From positions 13,463-40,280 of the forward strand of contig DDRC01000201.1 of the NCBI GenBank assembly GCA_002342985.1: a stretch of DNA of 26,818 bases, read 5' to 3'. Shown piece after piece: positions 16,300-24,392 of this stretch. The DNA comes from Flavobacteriales bacterium UBA2426 (lineage in GTDB: Bacteria; Bacteroidota; Bacteroidia; Flavobacteriales_F; PHOS-HE28). Position numbers and translations under genes: made by a program. Numbering within the stretch: position 1 is the stretch's first letter; each line of letters starts with the position of its first letter. The notes under the pieces are model-generated. The model did no database searches, was not told the origin of the DNA, and saw only the letters and a list, made by a program, of their open reading frames with translations.

Positions 16300-18735
16300 T
16301 CAACCGCGCAGCTCAGCACCGGCCTCCTTCTCCAAGGCAGCACGGATACGCCCCATCGCCTTGTCCACCTGCTCGTCCGTGAGTGTCCGTCCCGGGTCCT
16401 GCAGGATGAAGCTGAGCGCATAGCTCTTCTTCCCCGCAGGAAGCTTGTCGCCCTCGTACACATCGAAGAGCCCCACCTCGCGCAGCAGCTTGCGCTCGGC
16501 ATGCAGCGCGATGCGGCGAAGATCCTCGAACCGCGCCCCCGCGGGGAGCAGCAGACTCAGGTCGCGCCTCACCGCCGGGAACCGCGGCACCTCCTCAAAT
16601 GTCGTGGCGCTCCCCCGGCAGGCGTCGAGCAGGGCTTCCTCATTCAGTTCGGCGTAGAGCACCGGCTGGTTCACCTCCGCCGCCCTCAGCTCCCGGGCCT
16701 TCACCTGGCCGAGAACACCCATCGATCGATGGCCCACGCGCAGCTCCGCACAGGCATCGAGCAGCGGGTGCGCCGCGTCCGTCCATTGCACCTGGGCAAG
16801 CAGGCCCAGCCGTGCGAGCAGCGCCTCCACCTCCTCCTGGGCATCCGCCCGCTCCACACTGCGCCCTTTGGCGCGCCAGCTCTCGCGGCCTGCCCTGCCG
16901 GTGAGGGCCAGGGCGAGGGTCTCGGTCTCCCGTGATGCCGAGCCTTGGGCGGCATAGATGCGCCCGCGCTCAAAGAGCCGCAGGTCGCGTTGCTGGCGGT
17001 TGAGGTTGTGAGCCAAGGCCTGCAGCGCCCCTGTGAGCAGCGTGGGCCGGAGCGCGTCGAGCTCCGAGCTGAGCGGATTGCTGAGCATGACCAGCGCCGC
17101 CGTTTCCGCGCTGCCGGATTCCACGGCCCGGCGGGCGTTGATGAGCGAGGGGGTCATGATCTCGCGGAACCCGCGCGCGGCGAGGTGCATGGCCGTGCCG
17201 TGCCGCAGCGACTCCAATGTCAAGGGCTCACGGGCGACCATGGGCACCATCAGCCGGGCCGGGAGCGGCACGCGATCGTAGCCATGGATGCGCAGGATCT
17301 CCTCGATGACATCCGCCGGGCGCGATACGTCGACCCGGTAGGCCGGCACCTGCAGGGTAAGGACCGCCGCTGTGCGCTCGAGCACCCGGAAGTCCAGGAG
17401 TTCCAGCGCGCGCACCACCTGATCGGGGGCGATGGCGATGCCGGTGAGGCGCTCCACCTCGGCGAAGCGCAGGCGCACTTCGGCGCGGCTGCGGCGCGAA
17501 TGGTCGATATCGATGACCGGTGAGCTGACGCGCGCCCCTGCCACCTCGCGGAGCAGCATCGCGGCGCGCTTGAGCGCATAGACGGTGATCTCCGGGTCCA
17601 CGCCGCGCTCGAAGCGGAAGGAAGCGTCGGTGCTGAGCGCGTGGCGGCGTGCCGTACGACGGATGGTTGCAGCATCGAAGCAGGCGCTCTCCAAGAAGAC
17701 CGCCGTCGTGGCCTCGGTGACGCCGCTGTCAAGCCCGCCGAACACCCCCGCGATGCAGGCCGGCTTCACGGCATCAGCGATCACGAGGTCGCTGGCATCG
17801 AGCCTGCGCTCCTTGCCATCGAGGGTGGTGAATGGCTCACCCGCCGCGGCTTTCCGGACCACCACGCGTCCATCCGTGAGCCGGTCCGCATCGAACGCGT
17901 GCAGGGGCTGGCCGAGCTCATGCTGCACGAAGTTGGTCACGTCCACCACATTGTTCACGGACTTCAGGCCGATGGCCACGAGCCGGTCCCGGAGCCATTG
18001 CGGCGAAGGGCCCACCTTCACCTGCGTGAGGGTCACGCCGCAATAGCGCGGGCAGGCATGCGCATCCATCACCTCCACGGCCGTAACGCGTGCATCATCG
18101 TCCTGTGCGAACCCGGATACATCTGGAAGCCCCAGCTCCATCGCCAGGCCTTGCCGGTAGCGGAGCGCCGCAATGAGGTCGCGCGCCACCCCTACATGCC
18201 CCATGGCATCGGTGCGATTGGGCGTCAGACCGATCTCCAGCACGTGATCGCTCACCAGGCCCAGATGCCGGGCCGCCGGTGTGCCCGGCACTGCGGCCGC
18301 ATCGAGCACCAGGATGCCGTCGTGGCTGTGGCCCAGGCCGAGTTCATCCTCGGCGCAGATCATGCCGTGGCTCTCCTGCCCGCGTATGCTGCTCCGCTTG
18401 ATGGTGAGGCTGCCGCCATCACCCATGTGCAGGATGGCCCCCACCGTTGCCACCAATACCTTCTGGCCAGTGGCGACATTGGGTGCCCCGCAGACAATCT
18501 GCACCGGCTCGCCACTACCGAGGTCCACCAGGGTCACGCTCAAGCGGTCGGCATCGGGATGCTTGGTGCATTGGAGCACATGGCCAACCACCACCCCGGC
18601 GAGCATCCCCTTCACGGGCTCGAAGGGCTCCACGCTTTCCACTTCAAGGCCCGTGCTGGTGAGCACCTCGGCAGCCTCGTGCGGCGTGAGGGCGGTGTCG
18701 ACGTAGTCCTTGAGCCAGTTCCAGGAGATCCGCAT
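16300..18735 (-). CDS. pheT: Phenylalanine-tRNA ligase beta subunit
   Basis: An 811-residue subunit of the alpha2-beta2 enzyme that charges tRNA-Phe; the alpha subunit gene is not in this window. The start MRISWNWLKDYVD is typical for bacterial PheT and fixes the start at 18735. An OB-type tRNA-binding domain lies at about 42-150 (GVVVGHVLQCTKHPDADRL...), followed by the B3/B4 editing region (SVNNVVDVTNFVQHELGQPLHAFDADRL), B5, the catalytic-like core and a C-terminal ferredoxin-fold anticodon-binding domain (about 718-811: PRFPAVRRDLSLLLP...). Length is normal. It is divergent from the hydroxylase-family gene, 73 nt apart. Confidence 0.97.
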   Translation of the reverse strand: MRISWNWLKDYVDTALTPHEAAEVLTSTGLEVESVEPFEPVKGMLAGVVVGHVLQCTKHPDADRLSVTLVDLGSGEPVQIVCGAPNVATGQKVLVATVGAILHMGDGGSLTIKRSSIRGQESHGMICAEDELGLGHSHDGILVLDAAAVPGTPAARHLGLVSDHVLEIGLTPNRTDAMGHVGVARDLIAALRYRQGLAMELGLPDVSGFAQDDDARVTAVEVMDAHACPRYCGVTLTQVKVGPSPQWLRDRLVAIGLKSVNNVVDVTNFVQHELGQPLHAFDADRLTDGRVVVRKAAAGEPFTTLDGKERRLDASDLVIADAVKPACIAGVFGGLDSGVTEATTAVFLESACFDAATIRRTARRHALSTDASFRFERGVDPEITVYALKRAAMLLREVAGARVSSPVIDIDHSRRSRAEVRLRFAEVERLTGIAIAPDQVVRALELLDFRVLERTAAVLTLQVPAYRVDVSRPADVIEEILRIHGYDRVPLPARLMVPMVAREPLTLESLRHGTAMHLAARGFREIMTPSLINARRAVESGSAETAALVMLSNPLSSELDALRPTLLTGALQALAHNLNRQQRDLRLFERGRIYAAQGSASRETETLALALTGRAGRESWRAKGRSVERADAQEEVEALLARLGLLAQVQWTDAAHPLLDACAELRVGHRSMGVLGQVKARELRAAEVNQPVLYAELNEEALLDACRGSATTFEEVPRFPAVRRDLSLLLPAGARFEDLRRIALHAERKLLREVGLFDVYEGDKLPAGKKSYALSFILQDPGRTLTDEQVDKAMGRIRAALEKEAGAELRG

Positions 18736-18779
18736 GCTGATGCCGTCGCCCGCGCGCGTTAATGCCCGGCGAAGGCCGG

Positions 18780-18787
18780 CGAAGATA
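18780..18787 (-). promoter_or_regulatory. Candidate -7 element of pheT
   Basis: Minus-strand TATCTTCG (TAnnTTCG) ends 44 nt upstream of the pheT start. No TTG at the standard spacing. It faces a plus-strand TATTTTCG 9 nt away. Confidence 0.4.
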
Positions 18788-18796
18788 CCCTGCCGG

Positions 18797-18804
18797 TATT
18801 TTCG
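18797..18804 (+). promoter_or_regulatory. Candidate -7 element of the hydroxylase-family gene
   Basis: TATTTTCG (TAnnTTCG) ends only 4 nt before the start codon at 18809. If it is the real element the transcript would be leaderless or nearly so. No TTG is seen 17-19 nt upstream. Confidence 0.45.
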
Positions 18805-18808
18805 CTGC

Positions 18809-20026
18809 ATGGATTACATCATCCTTGCCATCCCGCTGTTCTTCGCCCTCATGGCGGTCGAGATCGGGTGGAGCGCATGGGCCCGAAGGAGGGTGTACCG
18901 GGTGAGCGATTTCGTGGCCAACCTCGGCTGCGGCATCGGCTCACAGGTGGTAGGGGCCTTCACCAAGGCCGGCATCTTCGCCATCTACCTGGCGGTGTAC
19001 GACCACTGGCGCCTCCTCACCCTTCCCAGCACGCCGCTCACCTGGCTGTTCGCCTTCCTGCTGATCGACCTGCTCTACTACTGGTTCCACCGCCTGAGCC
19101 ACGAAGTGAACTTCCTATGGGCGGCGCACATCGTTCACCACCAGAGCGAGGAGTACAACCTGAGCGTCGCCTTGCGGCAGAGCTGGTGGCAGGGGCTCTT
19201 TAGCTTCTGGTTCTACGTCCCTGTGGCGCTGCTGGGGGTGCATCCGGCGGTAATCGTCACGGTAGGCGCCTTCGTCACCCTCTACCAGTTCTGGATCCAC
19301 ACCAAGGCTATCGGGCGCATGGGGCCGCTCGAACGGCTCTTCAACACGCCCAGCCACCACCGCGTGCATCACGGCAGCGACCCGAAGTACATCGACCGCA
19401 ACCATGCCGGTACGCTCATCATCTGGGACAAGCTCTTCGGCACTTTCCAGCGTGAGGAGGAGGAGCCTACCTACGGCATCACCGTTCCCCTGCGAAGCTG
19501 GGATCCGCTCACCGCGAATTTCCACTACTGGGGCGATCTCTTCCGGCTCGCCGGGCAATGCCGCACATGGGCCGACCGGCTGCGGGTCTTCCTGAAGCCT
19601 CCCGGTTGGCGCCCCCTTTACCTGGGCGGGCCGGACCGGCCCAAGGCAACGGGCCGCCCGACGCATCGAGTGCTCGAGGACAGGGCACACCGGGCGGTGA
19701 GCGGTTATGTGGTCGCGCAATTCGCTGTCCTCGTCTGCGCCACCGCCGTCTTCCTCTTCCTGCAGGAATCCATGGATCCCCCGCGGCAATGGCTCTCCGC
19801 TGCACTGATCCTGTGGTGGGTGATGAACCTGGGCGCGCTCCTCGATGGCCGGCGTTGGGGCGTCTGGAGCGAGGTGGGCCGGATCTCCCTTCTGGCAGCG
19901 CTCATCGCTGCTTCTGCCGACCTGCTGCAAGCACCATGGCATGCGGTGCTCGCCGGCGCGCTTTGGGTCATCTCGGTGATGCATCTGCTGGCCGCCCAGC
20001 GCCGCCCGGGAAGCCCAGGGGGATGA
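18809..20026 (+). CDS. Fatty acid hydroxylase superfamily membrane protein, alkylglycerol monooxygenase-like
   Basis: A 405-residue polytopic membrane di-iron oxygenase. The three His clusters of the sterol desaturase/fatty acid hydroxylase superfamily are intact: HRLSH (94-98), HIVHH (107-111) and HRVHH (184-188), with further His at 164 and 199. About 120 C-terminal residues add four more hydrophobic helices (about 280-300, 310-330, 345-360, 370-390), a length and layout like alkylglycerol monooxygenase (AGMO/TMEM195) and longer than simple C-5 sterol desaturases. AGMO oxidises the ether bond of alkylglycerols to give a fatty aldehyde. The next gene, 90 nt downstream on the same strand, encodes a lysoplasmalogenase-family protein, which supports an ether-lipid role, but the substrate is inference. 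The start at 18809 follows a TATTTTCG box directly. Confidence 0.85.
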   Translation: MDYIILAIPLFFALMAVEIGWSAWARRRVYRVSDFVANLGCGIGSQVVGAFTKAGIFAIYLAVYDHWRLLTLPSTPLTWLFAFLLIDLLYYWFHRLSHEVNFLWAAHIVHHQSEEYNLSVALRQSWWQGLFSFWFYVPVALLGVHPAVIVTVGAFVTLYQFWIHTKAIGRMGPLERLFNTPSHHRVHHGSDPKYIDRNHAGTLIIWDKLFGTFQREEEEPTYGITVPLRSWDPLTANFHYWGDLFRLAGQCRTWADRLRVFLKPPGWRPLYLGGPDRPKATGRPTHRVLEDRAHRAVSGYVVAQFAVLVCATAVFLFLQESMDPPRQWLSAALILWWVMNLGALLDGRRWGVWSEVGRISLLAALIAASADLLQAPWHAVLAGALWVISVMHLLAAQRRPGSPGG

Positions 20027-20116
20027 TGCGGCCCGGCGTCCCAGCCCCGGGTGATCCCGCCGCATCGGCCGCAGGCCCGGTGGCTTGCCGCTGCGGCGGC
20101 TAACTTGGCCGCGCTG

Positions 20117-20848
20117 ATGAGCCTGCTGAAGAACAACTGGGTGAACGGGGCGCTGTTCGCAGGAGCCACCGCAGGCGCTATCGTGGGCGAGGTGCGCGAC
20201 ATCCACCCGCTGGTTTATGCCTGCAAGCCGCTGATGATGGCGGTGCTCTCGAGCTGGTTCTTCTTCAACAGCCGGCGCTACGGCGACCGGTTCACACTGC
20301 TCATCCAGGCCGGCCTGTTCTTCTCGCTCATGGGCGACATCGCGCTCATGTTCGACCACCTTGACCAGTTCTACTTCATCATCGGGCTGGGCGCCTTCCT
20401 CCTCGCGCAGATCTGCTATCTCCTCGCCTTCGCGCAGAACGTGGCCGATGTGGGCGGCGGTCAAGGGCTCCTGGTCTCTTCGCTCCTCGCCGCGGTGATG
20501 ATGACCTACGGCGTGCTGTTCGGCATCGACCTGACGGAGCACCTGGAGGAGGAGGTGCTGGTGCCCGTGGGCATCTATGCCGTGGCCATCACGGTCATGG
20601 GCATGGCGGCGGCGCTCCGCTTCGGCCGCACCTATCTGCCCAGTTTCCTGATGGTATTCATCGGTGCAGCCCTCTTCATCGCGTCCGACAGCATCCTGGC
20701 CACGAGCCGATTCGTCCGTCCGGTCCAGCACGCGGATTGGTCGGTGCTGCTCACTTACGCCGCGGGCCAGTACCTCATCGCCCGTGGCGCGCTCCGGCAT
20801 GTGCTCGACCCGGAGGAGGTGCGGCGGAAGGCGGCCTTGGACACTTGA
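20117..20848 (+). CDS. YhhN/TMEM86-family lysoplasmalogenase
   Basis: A 243-residue integral membrane protein with about eight hydrophobic helices. Family signatures are CKPLMM (36-41), SLMGDIALMF (70-79), GAALFIASDSILA (183-195) and YAAGQYLIARG (214-224). Members of the YhhN family that have been tested hydrolyse the vinyl-ether bond of lysoplasmalogens to a fatty aldehyde and glycerophospho-head group. It follows the AGMO-like gene on the same strand and its stop is 3 nt from the convergent recG stop. An in-frame upstream start would add 22 non-conserved residues; 20117 is chosen because TAACTTGG, resembling a -7 box, lies at 20101-20108, directly before it. Family is secure; activity in this organism is inferred. 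Confidence 0.9.
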   Translation: MSLLKNNWVNGALFAGATAGAIVGEVRDIHPLVYACKPLMMAVLSSWFFFNSRRYGDRFTLLIQAGLFFSLMGDIALMFDHLDQFYFIIGLGAFLLAQICYLLAFAQNVADVGGGQGLLVSSLLAAVMMTYGVLFGIDLTEHLEEEVLVPVGIYAVAITVMGMAAALRFGRTYLPSFLMVFIGAALFIASDSILATSRFVRPVQHADWSVLLTYAAGQYLIARGALRHVLDPEEVRRKAALDT

Positions 20849-20851
20849 GGC

Positions 20852-22942
20852 TCAGCTGATCCTCCCCCATACCGCCTCGTCGCGGCGATTGCGGAGCGCG
20901 GTGGCGATGGCCGCATGGCGCGGCTCTGCGAGCAGCGGATCCTCATCGAGCACGCGCATGGCGGCCTGCCTGGCCTGCTGGAGCAGATCCGCATCCTCGA
21001 TGAGGTCCGCGATGCGCAGCTGGGGCAATCCGCTCTGCTGCGTGCCGAGCAGATCGCCCGGCCCCCGAAGCCGCAGGTCGGCCTCCGCTATCTCGAAGCC
21101 GTCGTTGGTCCGCACCATGGTGCCGATGCGTGTGCGGGCATCGCCGGAGAGCTTGTCGCCCGTCATGAGGATGCAGAAGCTCTGCTCTGCCCCTCGTCCC
21201 ACCCGGCCGCGGAGCTGGTGGAGCTGCGAGAGACCGAAGCGCTCGGCGTTCTCGACCACCATGACGCTCGCATTGGGGACATCGACGCCCACCTCGATGA
21301 CCGTGGTGCTGACCAGGATGTCCGTCTCCCCCTTCTTGAACCGGGCCATCTCGTAATCCTTGGTGGCCTGATCCTGCCTTCCGTGCACGATGCCCACCGC
21401 ATGCTTCGGCAGCGGGAACCTCCGCGACAGGCTCTCGAAGCCGTCCATCACATGCTTGAGGTCGCTCTTCTCGCTCTCCTCGATGAGCGGATACACCACG
21501 TAGATCTGACGGCCCTTGGCAAGCTCCTCCTCGAGGAAGCCGAACACGGCGTTGCGCGCGCTGTCGAACCGGTGCACGGTGCGGATGGGCTTGCGCCCCG
21601 GCGGCAGCTCATCGATGACGCTGGTTTCGAGGTCGCCATAGAGGGTCATGGCCAGGGTGCGGGGGATAGGCGTGGCGGTCATCACAAGCACGTGCGGCGG
21701 CACCTCGCTCTTGGCCCAGAGCCGGGCGCGCTGCGCCACCCCGAAGCGGTGCTGCTCGTCGATGACCACCAGCCCCAGCCGCTGGAAGACAACCCGGTCC
21801 TCGAGCAGGGCATGCGTGCCCACGATGATGTGCACCTCGCCCTCGCGGAGCGCCGTGAGGATGCTGCGGCGCTCGGCGGCTTTCGTGCTGCCGGTGAGCA
21901 GCCGCACGTTGACCGGCATGTCGCCGAGCATGCGGGCGATGGTGGAGAAGTGCTGCTGCGCGAGGATCTCCGTGGGCGCCATGAGCGCCGCTTGGTACCC
22001 GTTGTCCAGGGCGATGAGCATGCTCAGCAGCCCCACCAGGGTCTTTCCGCTCCCCACATCTCCCTGCAGCAGGCGGTTCATCTGGCGCCCGCTCCCCATG
22101 TCGCGCCGGATTTCCTTCACCACACGCTTCTGCGCGCCGGTGAGGGGGAAGGGCAGGTGCCGCTCGTAAAAGGTATTCAGCCGCTCGCCGACCTGCCCGA
22201 ACACATTGCCACGCACCTGCTGCTGCGCGCGCTGCTTCTGGCGCAGCAGCCCCAGCTGGATGTAGAAGAGCTCCTCGAACTTGAGCCTCCGCCGAGCGAG
22301 CTCCAGCCGCTGCGGATCCGTGGGGGCGTGCACCTGGCGGATGGCCTCCTCGCGCCCCATGCCGCCGAGCCACTGCAGCTGATCGCGGCCGAGGTTCTCG
22401 GGCAGCAGGCCGGCCACCTGGGGAAGCAGCGCCTTCTGCAGCTTCCAGATCGCACGGCCGGTGAGCCCCTTTGCCGCCAGCTTCTCCGTGGTGCTGTAGA
22501 TGGGCTGCAGCGCGGCCTCAAGGCCGCCGTCCCACGCCGAGGCCAGCTCCAGTTCGGGGTGGGGCATATTCAGCCGGCCCTTGAAGGCACTCGGCCTGCC
22601 GAAGACGATGTACTCCTCGCCCGGCTTCAGCGCCTGCTGCACCCATTTGAGGCCCTTGAACCAGACCAGCTCGATGGTGCCCGTGGCATCCGTGAAGAGG
22701 GCCGTCATGCGCCGCCCCTGCTTCTCGCCCATCACCCTGGGCACCCCGATCCGGCCGCGCAACTGCACCTGCTGCATGTCCTCTTGAAGCCCGCTCACCG
22801 TGTGGAAGCGGCTCCGATCGATGTAGCGGAACGGGAAATGGAAGAGCAGGTCGCGGAAGGTGGCGATGCCGAGCTCCTTGCGGAGCAGCTCCCCGCGCTG
22901 GGGGCCTACGCCCTTGAGGTATTCAATGGGACTGTCGAGCAT
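20852..22942 (-). CDS. recG: ATP-dependent DNA helicase RecG
   Basis: A 696-residue helicase that remodels stalled replication forks and Holliday junctions. The N-terminal wedge/OB part has YLKGVGPQRGELL (8-20) and LFHFPFRYIDR (33-43). The helicase core shows Walker A GDVGSGKT (294-301), APTEILAQQH (322-331), the DEQH box (395-398), TATPIPRTLAM (422-432), and the C-terminal motifs STTVIEVGVDVPNASVMVVENAERFGLSQLHQLRGRVGRG. Length is normal for RecG. It converges on the lysoplasmalogenase gene and is divergent from the membrane protein gene at 22992, 49 nt away. Confidence 0.97.
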   Translation of the reverse strand: MLDSPIEYLKGVGPQRGELLRKELGIATFRDLLFHFPFRYIDRSRFHTVSGLQEDMQQVQLRGRIGVPRVMGEKQGRRMTALFTDATGTIELVWFKGLKWVQQALKPGEEYIVFGRPSAFKGRLNMPHPELELASAWDGGLEAALQPIYSTTEKLAAKGLTGRAIWKLQKALLPQVAGLLPENLGRDQLQWLGGMGREEAIRQVHAPTDPQRLELARRRLKFEELFYIQLGLLRQKQRAQQQVRGNVFGQVGERLNTFYERHLPFPLTGAQKRVVKEIRRDMGSGRQMNRLLQGDVGSGKTLVGLLSMLIALDNGYQAALMAPTEILAQQHFSTIARMLGDMPVNVRLLTGSTKAAERRSILTALREGEVHIIVGTHALLEDRVVFQRLGLVVIDEQHRFGVAQRARLWAKSEVPPHVLVMTATPIPRTLAMTLYGDLETSVIDELPPGRKPIRTVHRFDSARNAVFGFLEEELAKGRQIYVVYPLIEESEKSDLKHVMDGFESLSRRFPLPKHAVGIVHGRQDQATKDYEMARFKKGETDILVSTTVIEVGVDVPNASVMVVENAERFGLSQLHQLRGRVGRGAEQSFCILMTGDKLSGDARTRIGTMVRTNDGFEIAEADLRLRGPGDLLGTQQSGLPQLRIADLIEDADLLQQARQAAMRVLDEDPLLAEPRHAAIATALRNRRDEAVWGRIS

Positions 22943-22953
22943 CGGCGACGGGT

Positions 22954-22961
22954 GAAAAGTA
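22954..22961 (-). promoter_or_regulatory. Candidate -7 element of recG
   Basis: Minus-strand TACTTTTC ends 11 nt before the recG start and resembles TAnnTTTG. The same octamer occurs on the plus strand at 22980-22987 for the divergent gene. No TTG at 17-19 nt spacing. Confidence 0.35.
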
Positions 22962-22979
22962 CCATGGCGGGCGCACCGT

Positions 22980-22987
22980 TACTTTTC
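22980..22987 (+). promoter_or_regulatory. Candidate -7 element of the membrane protein pair
   Basis: TACTTTTC ends 4 nt before the start codon at 22992; a near-leaderless transcript would result. It is identical to the divergent box at 22954-22961. No TTG at standard spacing. Confidence 0.35.
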
Positions 22988-22991
22988 CCGC

Positions 22992-24392
22992 ATGCCCGGT
23001 CCCGCAGCCACGTTCTCCGGACGCGCAGCGACCGTCGCTCTGCCGCTGCTGGTTCTGGCCTACCTCGCAGCCTTCGCCTGGCGCTTCGCCGACGAGCGGT
23101 TGTATGCGGACAGCGGCTACTACCTGGCGCAGGTGGTCAACGGCGGCGGCTTCCGCATCGAGCACGGCCGATGGGCCCTCGCGCTCTCCCAGATACTGCC
23201 CCTGCTGGGCGTGAAGGCCGGCGCCTCGATGAGCGCGCTCATCCTACTGCACTCCTTGAACAACGTGGCGTGGCTCGGCCTGTGCATGCTGATGGCCGCC
23301 CGCGGGCTCAAGGATGCCACTGCAACGGCAGCATTGGCGGCCACCCATCTCATCGGGCTCACGCACGGCCTCCTCTGCCCCATCTTCGAGCTGTACTACG
23401 GGGTCGATCTGCTCATCCTTCTCCTGTCCGCCCGTCGCTCATCGCGCATCCGCACCCCCTGGCGCTGGCCGCTGCTGGCCCTTCTGTTCCTGGGCGCCGT
23501 ATCCGCGCACGCCATGGCGCTGATGCTCGCCGTGGCATTGCTTGCGGCGGAACGCATCTGGGAGAACCGGCGCGACACGCTCCTGCTGGTCGCATCGCTG
23601 GCGGCCTACCTCCTGATCCATGGAGCGCGCCTCTCGCCGTATGAGAAGGACAGCGCGTCCTTCCTGCTGCGGGCAACCGATGGCGCAGCACTCTGGTCCG
23701 CAATGGGTCCGGACAGCCTGCTGGAGCTCGCCGGCTATGCGGCGCGCCACTATCCCGATGTGATGCTGCTCGCGGCCTGGGCCGCAATCGCGCTGCTGAT
23801 GGCCCGCCGATGGCGCCAGGCCATGCTGTTGATCGGATTCCTTTACGTGCTGCACGCCCTCATCACCCTCAAGCTCCAGGGATTCCTCCACGACCGCTAC
23901 CGGGAGCAGTTGAACTTCGGAGCGGTCGCCTGGGTGCTGCTGATGCTCCTGCGAAACGCACCGTCGCTCCGCCTCTCGGCCTTGCTGCCCCATGCTCTGC
24001 TGGCTGCGCTCGTGTTCCGCATGGCCAGAGCGGAGTGGATTGCGCCGCATTACGCGGAGCGCACGCACCGCATCGAGCAGGCCATCGGCTCAGCGCGCGA
24101 AGCAGGCGTTTCCAAAGGCATCATCGCCGCCCCCCTGTTCTTCGGCCCCAGGCACCATGCCATCGACCTTTCCTGGTCGGTCCCGGTGGAGAGCCTGCTC
24201 CTCTCCTCGAAGTACGGCCCCGAGGGCACGGTTTCCATCATCACGGCGGAGGATGCGGCATGGCCCGGTGCCACGGACCATCTCGATCGGTTGGTGTTCC
24301 GGCGTTGGGATATCGTTGCAGCGGGATGGCTCAACCCGCGTTATTTCAGCGCACCGCAAGGGCGCTATCTGCCGCTCACGGCCCAACCATGA
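22992..24392 (+). CDS. Polytopic membrane protein of unknown function, GT-C-like (first of tandem pair)
   Basis: A 466-residue protein with about nine to eleven hydrophobic helices and a soluble C-terminal tail (about 355-466). I do not recognise a named family. Motifs shared with the next gene are RFADERLYADSGYY (31-44) just after the first helix, FRIEHGRW (54-61), HGLLCPIFELYYG (125-137), RHYPDV (252-257), HDRYREQ (300-306) and RRWD (437-440). A first membrane helix followed at once by acidic residues (Asp34, Glu35) resembles GT-C glycosyltransferases, which use polyprenyl-phosphate sugars; this is a fold guess from pattern only. The stop codon overlaps the next start (ATGA), so the two are translationally coupled. 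The start is fixed by the membrane helix and the TACTTTTC box 4 nt before. Confidence 0.75.
   Translation: MPGPAATFSGRAATVALPLLVLAYLAAFAWRFADERLYADSGYYLAQVVNGGGFRIEHGRWALALSQILPLLGVKAGASMSALILLHSLNNVAWLGLCMLMAARGLKDATATAALAATHLIGLTHGLLCPIFELYYGVDLLILLLSARRSSRIRTPWRWPLLALLFLGAVSAHAMALMLAVALLAAERIWENRRDTLLLVASLAAYLLIHGARLSPYEKDSASFLLRATDGAALWSAMGPDSLLELAGYAARHYPDVMLLAAWAAIALLMARRWRQAMLLIGFLYVLHALITLKLQGFLHDRYREQLNFGAVAWVLLMLLRNAPSLRLSALLPHALLAALVFRMARAEWIAPHYAERTHRIEQAIGSAREAGVSKGIIAAPLFFGPRHHAIDLSWSVPVESLLLSSKYGPEGTVSIITAEDAAWPGATDHLDRLVFRRWDIVAAGWLNPRYFSAPQGRYLPLTAQP

Noticed and set aside
19115..20800. 561-codon minus-strand frame opposite the AGMO-like and lysoplasmalogenase genes
   Set aside because: Both plus-strand genes have clear family motifs; the antisense frame has none.
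20915..23644. Long open frame of about 900 codons on the plus strand opposite recG
   Set aside because: It is antisense to a secure RecG gene, rich in His, Leu, Ala and Arg, and has no recognisable domain; long antisense frames are expected at this GC content.
23810..24388. In-frame 193-codon extension upstream of the second membrane protein gene
   Set aside because: It overlaps the first paralogue, whose motifs are complete to its stop; the extension is low-complexity. The ATGA overlap start is the natural one.
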